Below are positions 1-8,858 of a DNA stretch of 64,000 nt, piece by piece. The stretch is from Aquitalea sp. LB_tupeE. GTDB lineage: Bacteria; Pseudomonadota; Gammaproteobacteria; Burkholderiales; Chromobacteriaceae. Each line of letters opens with the position of its first letter. Position 1 is the first letter of the stretch. The DNA lies in NCBI RefSeq assembly GCF_013391415.1, contig NZ_JACAXB010000016.1:124001-188000 (forward strand), read 5' to 3'. A program made the position numbers and the translations under genes. The notes under the pieces are model-generated. The model saw nothing but the letters and a program-made list of their open reading frames with translations. It made no database searches and had not been told where the DNA came from.

Positions 1-340
1 TGCCTAGGCCGAATTCCAGCGATGGTTTGCCCAAGCTGGCTTCTGCGGCGGCCAGTACCTTGCCTGCCTTGCGCCATTTGTTGATGCCCAGCCACAGCAA
101 ATAGCCGACACCGGCCCATTTCAGCAATACAAAAGCCGGCCCCAGTACATGCAGCAGCATGGCCAGGCCTAACACCGCCGTGGTCAGCATCAGCAGTTTA
201 CCGCTGATGATGCCGGCGGCCAGCGGCAGACTGGAACGCATGCCGTGGCTGAGCGAACGCGACAGCAGCGCGGCAATTTCCGGGCCGGGAACCGCAGCTG
301 AACTGGCAAATGCCAGGAAAAACAACAGGTAGTGGCTCAT
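1..340 (-). CDS. LysE/RhtB family amino-acid exporter (3' part cut off by window edge)
   Basis: Inner-membrane exporter of the LysE/RhtB group, which moves amino acids or related small metabolites out of the cell. The visible N-terminal 113 residues begin MSHYLLFFLAFASS and contain the family hallmark PGPEIAALLSRSLSHG (proline-glycine-proline after the first helix), followed by hydrophobic segments around residues 3-20, 38-62 and 66-82. The ATG is the first in frame, and the peroxiredoxin gene ends 25 bases upstream on the same strand, so the two could be co-transcribed. About half of a normal 200-residue protein is missing. The substrate cannot be told from sequence. Confidence 0.8.
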   Translation of the reverse strand, partial: MSHYLLFFLAFASSAAVPGPEIAALLSRSLSHGMRSSLPLAAGIISGKLLMLTTAVLGLAMLLHVLGPAFVLLKWAGVGYLLWLGINKWRKAGKVLAAAEASLGKPSLEFGLG

Positions 341-365
341 CGCTGCTCCGTTACCAGATTCGCCC

Positions 366-914
366 TCAGTGACCCGCCGCTTTCCAGGCTTCCAGTGCTT
401 TGAGCGTATTGCTGACGTGCTGGTTGGGGTCCATGGCGTTATAGCTGTACCAGACTTTATGGTCCGGTGTGATGACGTAGGAAACGCGGCTGGCGTAGCT
501 GGTGCCGGGAATCATCACCGCGTCGTAGGCTTTCATGATCTTGCGATCCTTGTCCGCCGCCACCGGGAATTTGCTGCGACATTCGGACACGGAAAAGCGT
601 TGCAGCTTTTCGATGTCGTCGCCGGACACGCCAATCACCGTGGCGCCCAGCGCCTTGAACTTGTCGGTAGCTTCGGCAAACAGGTGGGCCTCCACCGTGC
701 AGCCGCTGGTAAATGCCGCCGGGTAGAAGTACAGCACCACCGGGCCATGGCTCAGGGCCTCGTTCAGCGAGTACTGAAAGCGTTTGCCGCCCAGCGAGGC
801 TTCGGTGCTGAAGTCGCTGGCCGGGGCACCTTTGCTCAGTTCGGCCTGGGCCGTTGTGGCCAGCAGCAGGGCGGACAGGCCGATGGACAGAGTGTGGCGG
901 GTGAATGCAGACAT
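366..914 (-). CDS. Exported AhpC/TSA-type peroxiredoxin
   Basis: Thiol peroxidase of the AhpC/TSA (Bcp/PrxQ-like) superfamily, reducing hydroperoxides. The 182-residue product has a clear signal peptide (residues 1-24, ending ATTAQA), so it should act in the periplasm. The peroxidatic motif P65-x3-T69-x2-C72 is intact; Cys112 is a possible resolving cysteine. I chose the ATG at 914 because GAGGAG precedes it and the signal peptide begins there; an in-frame extension to 1037 would bury the signal peptide. It lies between the DeoR-type regulator and the LysE gene on the same strand. The exact reductant partner is not evident. Confidence 0.85.
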   Translation of the reverse strand: MSAFTRHTLSIGLSALLLATTAQAELSKGAPASDFSTEASLGGKRFQYSLNEALSHGPVVLYFYPAAFTSGCTVEAHLFAEATDKFKALGATVIGVSGDDIEKLQRFSVSECRSKFPVAADKDRKIMKAYDAVMIPGTSYASRVSYVITPDHKVWYSYNAMDPNQHVSNTLKALEAWKAAGH

Positions 915-1056
915 GGGTGGCTCCTCAACATTCGGGCGGTAACAGGTTTTGTCAGGCGGCTGCGCCAGAGGTTCGCTCAGCGCAGCTAACAAAATCTCGT
1001 AGAGAATCCGGGTCAGGCAGTACAGCGAGTACGGCAAGGCGGCTTTTTAGCGGGTC

Positions 1057-1821
1057 TCAGTCGGCGACAAACAGCTGGGTGCCCGCTTCGGCAATCACCG
1101 CCTGCATTTCCGGCGGCACCGGCTTGTCGGTAAACAGCGCATGCACCTGCGACAGATGGCCCAGTTCCACCAGCGCCGGGCGGCCGAACTTGGAATGGTC
1201 TGCCGCCAGCAGCACCTGGCGCGATTGCTGGATGATGGCTTCCGAAGTGCGTACTTCACGATAGTCGTAATCGCGCAGCACGCCATCGTTTTCGATGCTG
1301 GAAATGCCGATGATGCCGTAATCCACCTTGAACTGGCGGATCAGCTGCACCGTGGCTTCGCCGGTGATACCACGGTCGCGCTTGCGCAGCACGCCACCCA
1401 GCACGATGACCTCGCAATCCGGGTAATCGGCCATCATGTCGGCCACGTGCAGGTTGTTGGTGATCACCCGCAGGCCGCGGTGGCGGTGCAACGCCTTGGC
1501 CACTTCCTCGGTGGTGGTGCCGATATTGATGAACAGGGACGCATTGTCGGGAATCTGCCTGGCCAGCAGCGCGGCCAGACGGCGCTTTTCCTCGATGCAC
1601 AGCACCTGCCGGGCGTTGTAGGCCACGTTTTCCACGCTGGACAGCACACTGGCACCGCCGTGATAGCGCTGCAACAGCTGGTGTTCCGCCATCAGCGCAA
1701 TGTCGCGGCGTATGGTCTGGTGGGTGACGCCAAAATGGGCGGCCAGCTTTTCCACGGTGACATAGCTTTCGCGATGGACGATGCCCAGCAGTTCTTGCTG
1801 GCGCTGATTGAGAATGATCAT
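1057..1821 (-). CDS. glpR: DeoR-family transcriptional repressor, GlpR-like
   Basis: DNA-binding repressor of the DeoR family, which typically senses a phosphorylated sugar or polyol. The 254-residue protein has an N-terminal winged helix (residues about 3-58, with VTVEKLAAHFGVTHQTIRRDI) and the C-terminal DeoRC sensor fold with NIGTTTEEVAKAL and LGGVLRKRDRGITG. The overall match is best to GlpR, the glycerol-3-phosphate regulon repressor, but no glpD, glpF or glpK gene lies in the window, so the symbol is tentative. The ATG at 1821 starts the conserved MIILNQRQQELL; upstream in-frame codons give unconserved sequence overlapping the MOSC gene. Confidence 0.75.
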   Translation of the reverse strand: MIILNQRQQELLGIVHRESYVTVEKLAAHFGVTHQTIRRDIALMAEHQLLQRYHGGASVLSSVENVAYNARQVLCIEEKRRLAALLARQIPDNASLFINIGTTTEEVAKALHRHRGLRVITNNLHVADMMADYPDCEVIVLGGVLRKRDRGITGEATVQLIRQFKVDYGIIGISSIENDGVLRDYDYREVRTSEAIIQQSRQVLLAADHSKFGRPALVELGHLSQVHALFTDKPVPPEMQAVIAEAGTQLFVAD

Positions 1822-1919
1822 GGTGGCGGGTCGTTTGTCAGTATGCTGCGGTGTTGGAGGCTGTCTGATTCTACATGAGCGGCGCATTTCGCCAAATGCT
1901 GTCGGCTTGTGCGGTGGCT

Positions 1920-2519
1920 TCAATCCAGTCGGCGCAAGCGGCGGCGGAAGGCGTCGGCCATGCTCAGTTGGCGCGGGCCGGGCAGGATGCGGAAGTTTTC
2001 ACCGGCACGCAGCGTGCCGGTTTGCAGCACCGCCAGATAAAAGCCGCAATGGCCGCTTTGTGCCATCAGCTTCACTGCAAGGCGCATGTCCATGTGGGCC
2101 TGAAACTTGAAGCAGGGTTGGCGCGGCTCGGTAATCTGCAGCCGACAATCGGCAAATTCCAGCACATCGCCCACGTAGGCATGCTGTTCCAGCAGGCCGC
2201 TGATGGTGAGGTTTTCCCCCAGCATGCCGTGGTGCAATGGGCTGCCGGCATGGCGCGAACCATGTTGCTGGCAGGCTTGCTGCCAGAACGGGTAGTGCTC
2301 TAGCGGATAGGCATAGATGGCCTTGGCCAGCCCGCCGTGCACGGTGGGGTCGGCCTGCTCGTCGCCCGCCAGTCCCAGCTTGCCCACCACAATGGCCCCG
2401 GGCCGTTGCAGGGTGCTGACCGGCAGCTTGTTGATGCCACTCATGATGCGGCGGCCTTCGATCAGCATGGGGCTGACTGCCGCCAGATTGATGGAATGCA
2501 GGGTGGGGCTGTCTGTCAT
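1920..2519 (-). CDS. MOSC domain protein (YiiM-like)
   Basis: Member of the MOSC superfamily (molybdenum cofactor sulfurase C-terminal domain), proteins that bind or transfer sulfur or participate in Moco-dependent N-hydroxylated base detoxification. The 199-residue protein shows the MOSC core: GLAGDEQADPTVHGGLAKAIYAYP, then GMLGENLTISGL, ending with a 3-alpha-like tail rich in arginine. The cysteine in EPRQPCFKF is the usual conserved cysteine. It starts 7 bases after the FAD oxidoreductase stop codon, so it belongs to the same leftward operon as the MocR and oxidoreductase genes. Its substrate is unknown. Confidence 0.85.
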   Translation of the reverse strand: MTDSPTLHSINLAAVSPMLIEGRRIMSGINKLPVSTLQRPGAIVVGKLGLAGDEQADPTVHGGLAKAIYAYPLEHYPFWQQACQQHGSRHAGSPLHHGMLGENLTISGLLEQHAYVGDVLEFADCRLQITEPRQPCFKFQAHMDMRLAVKLMAQSGHCGFYLAVLQTGTLRAGENFRILPGPRQLSMADAFRRRLRRLD

Positions 2520-2526
2520 GTCTGCC

Positions 2527-3627
2527 TCATGCGTGTTGATTGGCCATGGCCCCGACCATCGCTGCCAGCGCCAGGCAACTGGTCAGGCCGGGAGATTCGA
2601 TGCCGTACAGATTGATCAGCCCCGCCACGCCATGCGCAGCCGGGCCCTGGATGACAAAGTCGGCATCCGGCTCGTCCGGCCCTGCCAATTTGGGGCGCAC
2701 CCCGGCATAGCCCGGCTGCAAGGCATTGTCCGGCAACTGCGGCCACCAGCGACGGATGCTGTGGTAAAACGCAGCGGCGCGTGCCGGGTCCAGCCGGTAC
2801 TCCACGCCGTCTATCCATTCCACATCAGGGCCGAAGCGCGCCTGCCCGGCCAGATCCAGCGTCAGGTGGCAGCCCAGCCCGCCCGCTTCCGGCAGCGGGT
2901 AAATCAGCCGCGAGAACGGCGAACGCCCGCTCAGGCTGAAATACACGCCACGCGCATAGTGGGCGGTCGGGATGGTTTCACGTGGAACACCAACCATGCT
3001 GGCTGCGACAGCGGGTGCCCACGCCCCGGCTGCGTTGATGACCAATCTGGCCTTGATGGTGATGCCGGCAATGTCCAGTTCCATGCCATCCGCCACTACC
3101 CGGCCACTGTTGAATGGGGAATGGCAGACCAGTTGGGCGCCGTGGGCTTCGGCATCGGCCAGCAGGGCTTGCAGCAAAGCATGGCTGTCCACGATGCCGG
3201 TGGAGGGGGACAGCAAGGCGGCATGTACTTGCAGTTGCGGCTCCAGCGCACGTACCTCGGCGGCATCCAGCCATTGCAGGTCGTCCACGCCATTGGCAGC
3301 GGCGCGGCGGGCAATGTCCTGCAAGCGTGGCAGATCGTCGGCAGTGTTCGCCAGCAGCAGCTTGCCGATACGCTGGTGCGGGATGCGCCGCTCGGCGCAA
3401 TAGCGGTACAGCATGGCGCGGCCCTGCACGCACAGCCGTGCCTTCAGACTGCCCACAGGGTAGTACAGCCCGGCGTGAATCACCTCACTGTTGCGGCTGC
3501 TGCAGTGCTGGCCAATCTGGCCTTCGGCCTCGCAAATCAGCACCTCGCGCCCGGCCATGGCCAGCTGGCGGGCAATGGCCAAGCCCACCACGCCCGCGCC
3601 TATCACCACGCAATCCACGTGTTCCAT
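2527..3627 (-). CDS. FAD-dependent oxidoreductase, L-2-hydroxyglutarate oxidase-like
   Basis: DAO-fold flavoenzyme. The N-terminus carries the dinucleotide-binding signature [16 protein letters not shown], and [22 protein letters not shown] strongly resembles the L-2-hydroxyglutarate dehydrogenase (LhgO/L2HGDH) group; the C-terminal [15 protein letters not shown] completes the FAD site. It is 366 residues, a little shorter than LhgO. The start ATG overlaps the stop of the upstream MocR gene by one base (TGATG), implying translational coupling, and MOSC follows after 7 bases. The coupling to an aminotransferase-type regulator suggests a role in amino-acid or 2-hydroxyacid turnover, but the exact substrate is inference. 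Confidence 0.8.
   Translation of the reverse strand: MEHVDCVVIGAGVVGLAIARQLAMAGREVLICEAEGQIGQHCSSRNSEVIHAGLYYPVGSLKARLCVQGRAMLYRYCAERRIPHQRIGKLLLANTADDLPRLQDIARRAAANGVDDLQWLDAAEVRALEPQLQVHAALLSPSTGIVDSHALLQALLADAEAHGAQLVCHSPFNSGRVVADGMELDIAGITIKARLVINAAGAWAPAVAASMVGVPRETIPTAHYARGVYFSLSGRSPFSRLIYPLPEAGGLGCHLTLDLAGQARFGPDVEWIDGVEYRLDPARAAAFYHSIRRWWPQLPDNALQPGYAGVRPKLAGPDEPDADFVIQGPAAHGVAGLINLYGIESPGLTSCLALAAMVGAMANQHA
2974..2989. other. parS-like sequence (14 of 16 match)
   Basis: GGTTTCACGTGGAACA differs from the bacterial parS consensus TGTTTCACGTGAAACA at one base in each half. GTGGAAC half sites are accepted by ParB in some proteobacteria. It lies inside the FAD oxidoreductase gene, about 30.5 kb from the perfect site at 33512. 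It may be a secondary ParB site or chance. Confidence 0.4.
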
Positions 3628-5060
3628 CACAGCCGTCCTGCCAGTTGCTCTGCGGCCAGCCAGCCCAGCAGGTGTATGTCTTCGGCCAGCTGGGTGGACC
3701 ACGGCTGGCCGCAGTTGATACGCAGGCAATGACCAAAGCGTGGCTCGGCAGAAAATACCAGACCGGGGGCAAAGCTGATGGAGCGGGAGAGCGCGGCTTC
3801 CAGCAGGGCCTGGCTGTCCAGCCCTTCCGGGCCTTCCACCCACAGCAGCATGCCGCCTTGTGGCCGCCGGACGCGGGTGCCGCGCGGGAAAGCGTCCAGC
3901 ACGGCATCGCTCAGTTGTTCCATTTGCTGTTTCAGTTGCTGGCGGATGCGCTGGCTGATACGGGCGTAGTCGCCGCTGGCCAGCATCTCGGACAACACGC
4001 CAAGCAGGATGGCCGGGCTGACCAGGCTGCTGCTTTCGCGCAGCCGCTCCAGTGCGGCATGGTGTCGCCCGCCGGACAGCCAGCCCAGGCGGAAGGCCGG
4101 GGCAAAGCTCTTGGTGAAGGACGAACAGTAAATCACGTCGCCGTCACGGTCCCAGGCCTTGAGCGGGCTGGGGTGCTGGTTGCCGAAATACAGCTCGCCG
4201 AACACATCGTCCTCGATGATGGTGAGGCCGTAGCGGCGCGCCAGTTGTAGCAGGCGCTTTTTGTTGTCGTCCGGCATCAGCGCGCCGGTGGGGTTCTGGA
4301 AGTTGGTCACCGTCACCAGGCATTTCACCGGTGCACCGTGGCGCAGGGCAAAATCCAGCGCCTCCAGCGACAGCCCGGCATCCGGCGTGCACGGAATCTC
4401 CAGCGCCTTCAAACCCAGTGATTGCAGGGTTTGCAGCAGGCCGAAGTACACCGGGGTTTCCACCGCCACTACATCGCCCGGGCGGGTGAGGTGGCGCAGC
4501 GACAGGCTGATGGCTTCGGTAATGCCCTGGGTGAACAGAATGTGGTCGGCCGGAATATCCAGCTGCCAGCTGGCCGCCAGTCGGCGTATTTGCTGGTACA
4601 GCTGTTGCTGGTCGGCGGTGGGCAGGTAGGCGCCAATCAGCTCGGGCTGGCGGGCCAGCCGCATTTGCATGCGGCGTGACAATTCCTGCGCCGGATACAG
4701 GCCGTGGTGCGCCTCGGCCATGTGCAGCTGCTGGCGGATGGACGATGCCGACAGGCGGATCAGATTGCTCATACGGCTATCCACATCCACCAGTGCCGCA
4801 GCGGTAGGGCCGGGTAGCGTGGCATGGCTATCCGCCACATGGCGCGGCAGCGCAGCAAAGAAACCGCTGCGCGGTCGTGCCACCACCCGCTGCTGTTCTT
4901 CCAGATGGCGGTAGGCCGCCAGCGCGGTCAGGGTATTGACGCCGTGTTCGGCTGCCAGCTGACGGACGGCAGGCAGGCGGCTGCCCGGTGGCCATTCGCC
5001 ACTGTCCAGCCGTGCTTGCAACTGGTGGGCGATATGCAGATAGAGCGGAGTGTCGGTCAT
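3627..5060 (-). CDS. MocR-family regulator (GntR winged helix fused to aminotransferase domain)
   Basis: Transcription factor of the MocR/PdxR subgroup of GntR regulators, which use a pyridoxal-phosphate aminotransferase fold as effector domain. The 477-residue protein has a winged helix at residues about 1-70 ([35 protein letters not shown]) and an aminotransferase-I domain from about 110 to 470. The PLP lysine is Lys317 in [15 protein letters not shown], and [10 protein letters not shown] carries the conserved NPTG. It is divergent from the benE-type gene and translationally coupled to the oxidoreductase downstream, so either neighbour is a plausible target. Confidence 0.88.
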   Translation of the reverse strand: MTDTPLYLHIAHQLQARLDSGEWPPGSRLPAVRQLAAEHGVNTLTALAAYRHLEEQQRVVARPRSGFFAALPRHVADSHATLPGPTAAALVDVDSRMSNLIRLSASSIRQQLHMAEAHHGLYPAQELSRRMQMRLARQPELIGAYLPTADQQQLYQQIRRLAASWQLDIPADHILFTQGITEAISLSLRHLTRPGDVVAVETPVYFGLLQTLQSLGLKALEIPCTPDAGLSLEALDFALRHGAPVKCLVTVTNFQNPTGALMPDDNKKRLLQLARRYGLTIIEDDVFGELYFGNQHPSPLKAWDRDGDVIYCSSFTKSFAPAFRLGWLSGGRHHAALERLRESSSLVSPAILLGVLSEMLASGDYARISQRIRQQLKQQMEQLSDAVLDAFPRGTRVRRPQGGMLLWVEGPEGLDSQALLEAALSRSISFAPGLVFSAEPRFGHCLRINCGQPWSTQLAEDIHLLGWLAAEQLAGRL

Positions 5061-5062
5061 CG

Positions 5063-5078
5063 CTGTTCTATATAACAG
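5063..5078. promoter_or_regulatory. Inverted repeat in the MocR/benE divergent promoter
   Basis: CTGTTCTATATAACAG lies 2 bases upstream of the MocR start. The arms CTGTT and AACAG are perfect, with a 6-base AT-rich centre that could double as a -10 box. It is a candidate autoregulatory operator for the MocR protein; this is inference from position and symmetry only. Confidence 0.35.
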
Positions 5079-5174
5079 ATTCAGCCCAGTCTACGCTGTT
5101 TGTCCGGCGTGTGGGAAGGCAGACTAGCCGGCATTGTTTACCCTGTGTGCATTGACGCATCACGGAGTTCATCC

Positions 5175-6437
5175 ATGTCCACGCTTTCCCCGCGAGAGTC
5201 TCCTGCCAGCCCGACGCATGCTGATCGTGTGCCGTTCAGCTGGTCCCATTTCTCGCCTTCGGCCGGGCTTGCCGCAGTGCTGGCACTGCTGGTGGGTTAT
5301 TCCGGCCCCTTTCTTATTATTGTGCACGCCGCCCAGTCAGCCGGACTCAGTGCAGCCCAGCTTGGTTCCTGGGTATGGGCGGTGTCCATTGCCTCCGGCT
5401 TGGCAGGCATCTGGCTGACGCTGCGCTGGCGTGTTCCGGTCATTACCGCCTGGAGCACCCCCGGTGCCGCCCTGTTGCTGGCGGCGCTGCCCGGTGTGCC
5501 ATACGGCGAGGCGGTGGGGGCGTTTCTGGCTGCCGCCGTCATTGTCACCCTGGTGGGGGTGAGTGGTGCCTTCGACAAGCTGATGAAAGTTTTCCCGGCT
5601 TCGCTGGCGGCCGCCATGCTGGGCGGCATCCTGTTCCATTTTGTTGCCGACGTGGCCGGGGCGGCCAGCCAGCAGGCCTTGCTGGTGGTGCCAATGACGG
5701 TGCTATTCTTCATTGGCCGCAAGCTGTTTCCGCGCTTTGCGCTGCTGGCCGCCATTGGTCTGGGCCTGGTTATCGCCAGCTGGCAAGGCATGTATGGCAC
5801 GGCAGGCAGTTGGCAGGGCAGCAGCGGCCCTTTGTTCACCATGCCGCAGTGGTCGTGGACGGCCTTTGTCAATCTGGCCTTGCCGCTGGCCTTGCTGGCG
5901 CTCACCAGCCAGTTCTTGCCCGGCATGGCCGTGCTGTCGGCGTCTGGTTACCACATACCGGCTCGCTCGCCCGTTACCGTACTGGGTCTGGTATCCATCA
6001 TTACCGCGCCGCTGGGCGGGCATGGCGTGACGCTGGCCGCCATCATCGCAGCTATTTGTACCGGACCAGAAGCCCACCCGGACCCGCAACGCCGCTACAT
6101 GGCCGGGCTGGTATGCGGTGTGCTGTACATCGTGCTGGGGATTGCCGGTGGCGCGCTGGCCGGACTGGTGCTGCTATTGCCCAAGGCACTGGTGGTAACC
6201 GCCGCCGGGCTGGCCTTGTTTGGCACGCTGGCCTCATCACTCACCGCTGCGCTGATGGATGAAGGCCACCGCGAAGCCGCCTTGCTTACATTTGTGGTGG
6301 CGGCATCCGGCGTCACTATCGCCGGATTGGGCTCGCCGCTATGGGCGGTATTGGCTGGTGGCAGCATCAGCTGGCTGCTGAAGGCGCGTCCCAAAAGCAC
6401 GCCGGCCATCAAGCCGGTGATACAGGGCAAAAACTGA
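5175..6437 (+). CDS. benE: BenE-family benzoate/proton symporter
   Basis: Inner-membrane transporter of the benzoate:H+ symporter family. The 420-residue product is nearly all hydrophobic with about 12 membrane spans, and carries family stretches such as TAWSTPGAALLLAA near residue 90 and a late GSPLWAVLAGGSISWLL. I chose the ATG at 5175 because GGAG sits 8-9 bases upstream and the protein then begins in the usual hydrophilic tail before FSWSHFSPSAGLAAVLALLVGYSGP. No benzoate catabolic genes (benABCD, cat) are in the window, so the physiological substrate may be another aromatic or carboxylic acid. Confidence 0.85.
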   Translation: MSTLSPRESPASPTHADRVPFSWSHFSPSAGLAAVLALLVGYSGPFLIIVHAAQSAGLSAAQLGSWVWAVSIASGLAGIWLTLRWRVPVITAWSTPGAALLLAALPGVPYGEAVGAFLAAAVIVTLVGVSGAFDKLMKVFPASLAAAMLGGILFHFVADVAGAASQQALLVVPMTVLFFIGRKLFPRFALLAAIGLGLVIASWQGMYGTAGSWQGSSGPLFTMPQWSWTAFVNLALPLALLALTSQFLPGMAVLSASGYHIPARSPVTVLGLVSIITAPLGGHGVTLAAIIAAICTGPEAHPDPQRRYMAGLVCGVLYIVLGIAGGALAGLVLLLPKALVVTAAGLALFGTLASSLTAALMDEGHREAALLTFVVAASGVTIAGLGSPLWAVLAGGSISWLLKARPKSTPAIKPVIQGKN

Positions 6438-6456
6438 GGGTTGAGTCACACAAGAC

Positions 6457-6490
6457 AATGGCCGCCTGCATGTGCAAGCGGCCATTTTTT
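6457..6490 (+). terminator. Rho-independent terminator after benE
   Basis: Stem ATGGCCGC / GCGGCCAT with a 12-base loop, followed by TTTTTT on the plus strand, 20 bases after the benE stop. It also overlaps the end of the converging adhesin gene. A near copy occurs at 7752-7784 behind the paralogous adhesin. Confidence 0.8.
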
Positions 6491-7568
6491 ATTGGTAGGA
6501 CAGGGTGAAGGTGGCCGTGGAGGATAAGGTTCCAGGAGTCACCGTGCCGGTACGAATATATGAGGCGGTGAAAGGGAAGCTTTGCACGCCAGTGAGGTTG
6601 GAGTTCAGCACAATCTGGTTGGTGGTGCCAGGCTCGGCAGAGTCCGGGCCAAAGCTGATGATCGTACCGTTGTATTGCAATTGAACGCCTACGCCTTTGG
6701 CGGTCGATGTTGTAGCAGGGGTCAGAATATTCGTGGTTTGACCAATATTGTTGTTGTCAGTAAAGGTGATGTTCAGATTGGTATTATTAGGACAATTTAC
6801 CATTAGACGGAATTGAGTCATACCGGCACGACTATTTATGCTGGGCAAGGCATTGCTGGTTATTTGAGGGAGGGTGATATTACTGATGCTGTTTGACTGT
6901 AAGCTGCAGGTGTTGACAGTCATATTGAATGGCAATGATGACTGGTAGGTAAGGACTTTTGTCACATTGCCATCCCAGAGATTATATTCATAGATACCAA
7001 AATTATTTCTGAAAATGGTTATGCTGTTGGCATTGCTGATGGTGCCAATTCGATACAGCTGAAAATGGAGCTTGGCATTGAATGTTGCGGTGGTTGTGCC
7101 GCTGACAGGTACTTTGCAGGTGGTAAAGGGAACCCAATAAACTCCATTTCCCAAGCAAAAGTTAGTAGGTTCCAATCCAACAGCGTAGCCAATGCCAGGA
7201 ACGCTTGTTGTATAAATATTCTTCCCCATGATCACGCTTGAGCCGATCCCGGGATCAGCTATTGTTCGATATGAAAGGCTAGGGCGTTCATTACCGGTGG
7301 CCGTGCACGAGCCTAGTGCTTGCTCTGGTGTAATGATTTCACTACCAATTTTCCCTTGTAGTGGAATATTGTTTAAATTGAAATTAAGGTCCGGAATCTT
7401 AACCACAACTTCGTCTCCTGCGGTGCATGCAGCAAACCCCGAAGGTGAATAAAAAGCGAATAGCGCTAGCAATAAATAAAATTTACGAATAGAGAAGGCG
7501 GTGGTGGAAGATGTTGTTCTAAGTTTTCTGTATATAATGTCCTGCAGTGAAGAGAGGGAATGTTTCAT
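6489..7568 (-). CDS. FimH-like two-domain fimbrial adhesin, paralogue 1
   Basis: Predicted chaperone-usher pilus tip adhesin or minor pilin. The 359-residue protein has a long N-terminal extension followed by a signal segment (about residues 28-47, ending SGFAA), a variable N-terminal domain of about 170 residues, and a C-terminal pilin domain from about residue 215 with paired cysteines (CSLQ... and VNCPNN). It ends ATFTLSYQ with the penultimate tyrosine typical of chaperone-usher subunits. The gene is visibly AT-richer than its surroundings. No chaperone or usher gene is in the window. The C-terminal domain is very similar to that of the neighbouring paralogue; the N-terminal domains have diverged. 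Confidence 0.7.
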   Translation of the reverse strand: MKHSLSSLQDIIYRKLRTTSSTTAFSIRKFYLLLALFAFYSPSGFAACTAGDEVVVKIPDLNFNLNNIPLQGKIGSEIITPEQALGSCTATGNERPSLSYRTIADPGIGSSVIMGKNIYTTSVPGIGYAVGLEPTNFCLGNGVYWVPFTTCKVPVSGTTTATFNAKLHFQLYRIGTISNANSITIFRNNFGIYEYNLWDGNVTKVLTYQSSLPFNMTVNTCSLQSNSISNITLPQITSNALPSINSRAGMTQFRLMVNCPNNTNLNITFTDNNNIGQTTNILTPATTSTAKGVGVQLQYNGTIISFGPDSAEPGTTNQIVLNSNLTGVQSFPFTASYIRTGTVTPGTLSSTATFTLSYQ

Positions 7569-7751
7569 TTTGGCCTGCTATTGCAAAATAAATATAAGTT
7601 AGTTTAACAAGTTTAAGATGTTTTTGCATAAGATAATTCTTATTTATTACCAGGAAAATTCTCTAGTGTTGCAGGCCACGAATATTTGCGAACGCGTTGT
7701 TCATTCAGCAGATAACTAATGAAACTAAATTCATCGTAATCGCCATGAAAA

Positions 7752-7784
7752 TGGCCGCTTGCGTGTGCATGCGGCCTTTTTTTA
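7752..7784. terminator. Hairpin between the two adhesin genes
   Basis: Stem GGCCGC / GCGGCC with a 12-base loop. It has a T-run on the plus strand and a shorter run (ATTTT) on the minus strand, so it can terminate the minus-strand adhesin gene at 7782-8858. It matches the hairpin at 6457-6490, showing that gene end plus hairpin were duplicated together. Confidence 0.65.
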
Positions 7785-8858
7785 TTGGTAGGACAGGGTG
7801 AAGGTGGCCTTTGCCGCCACTGCCCCTGGTGTGATGGTTCCTGTGCGGATATACGCTGCATTGAATTGAAAGGTTTGCGTCCCTGTCATGTTGTTGTCCA
7901 GTACAATCTGGTTGATGGTGCCAGGTTCTGCAGAATCCGGGCCAAAACTGATGATATTGCCTTTGTAAGATAGCTGAACGCCAACCCCTGTTGCCGTTGA
8001 GGTGTTTTTCAGAATGGTTGTTGTTTGGCCAATATTATTGTTATCAGTAAATGTGATATTCAAATTGGTGGGGGAAGGGCAGTTTATCGTAATGGAGAAT
8101 GGCGTACTTCCAGCAGTGGTGCTCTGAATAGACAAGCCATTCTTGGAAATTGTAGGTAGTGACACGTTGGTGCTACTTGCGCTAAGCAAGCTACAGCTAC
8201 TTGTGGTGACATTGAATGTATTTACATTCATATTTGCAGTGTAGGTGTAGTTGTTAGTTTCCGATGCGATTACCCCCGGTGTCTCTGTACCAAGCGTTGT
8301 ATTTTTGGAGCCACTGATATTAGCTATTTTGTAGAGTTGAAAATGAAATTTTCCAGTCAGCGTCATCTTCGGTACTGCCGAGAATTGGCTGGAACAGAAT
8401 GAAGAATCATTAGTCTTCGAGGACCATTTAAGGCCGGCGCTTAGGCAGTCGTCGGCTGTTGGTTCAAATCCATAGGCGAACCCAATGCCGGGATTACTTG
8501 TTTTTAAAATGTTTCTCCCATTAATTTCTTTTAGCGCGTTGTATGATCCCATTACTGTTACGATACGCCCATTGGGATTGCTTGTGCAAGTTAAGATTGT
8601 TGTGACAGGAGATGTGAATTCACTACCAATAGGAGAGTCAATAGGTACATTGTCTCGATTGAGCGCTAAGTCTGGCAGAGTAATATTAGCATTCTTCGTG
8701 GTGCACTCAGCCATTGCCATGGTGGCTGATAAAGCTGCCCATATTGCAAGTACATAGGCAAGAGAAATTAGTTTGCGATGGCATAGAATTGAAATAATAA
8801 GCTTGAATATTTTTTTAAAATGGAGATATGTATGAGAAGCCTGCTTGTATGATTTCAT
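7782..8858 (-). CDS. FimH-like two-domain fimbrial adhesin, paralogue 2
   Basis: Second copy of the adhesin-like gene, 358 residues when started at the ATG at 8858, almost the same length as its neighbour. A possible TTG start lies further upstream at 8915. The signal segment ends ATMAMA about residue 50; the variable domain follows, then the pilin domain with CSLL, INCPSPTNLNITFTDNNN and the terminal ATFTLSYQ. Stretches such as NLNITFTDNNNIGQTT and IISFGPDSAEPGT are identical in both paralogues. The AT-rich composition suggests acquisition by transfer followed by tandem duplication. Assembly machinery must lie elsewhere in the genome, if present. Confidence 0.7.
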   Translation of the reverse strand: MKSYKQASHTYLHFKKIFKLIISILCHRKLISLAYVLAIWAALSATMAMAECTTKNANITLPDLALNRDNVPIDSPIGSEFTSPVTTILTCTSNPNGRIVTVMGSYNALKEINGRNILKTSNPGIGFAYGFEPTADDCLSAGLKWSSKTNDSSFCSSQFSAVPKMTLTGKFHFQLYKIANISGSKNTTLGTETPGVIASETNNYTYTANMNVNTFNVTTSSCSLLSASSTNVSLPTISKNGLSIQSTTAGSTPFSITINCPSPTNLNITFTDNNNIGQTTTILKNTSTATGVGVQLSYKGNIISFGPDSAEPGTINQIVLDNNMTGTQTFQFNAAYIRTGTITPGAVAAKATFTLSYQ

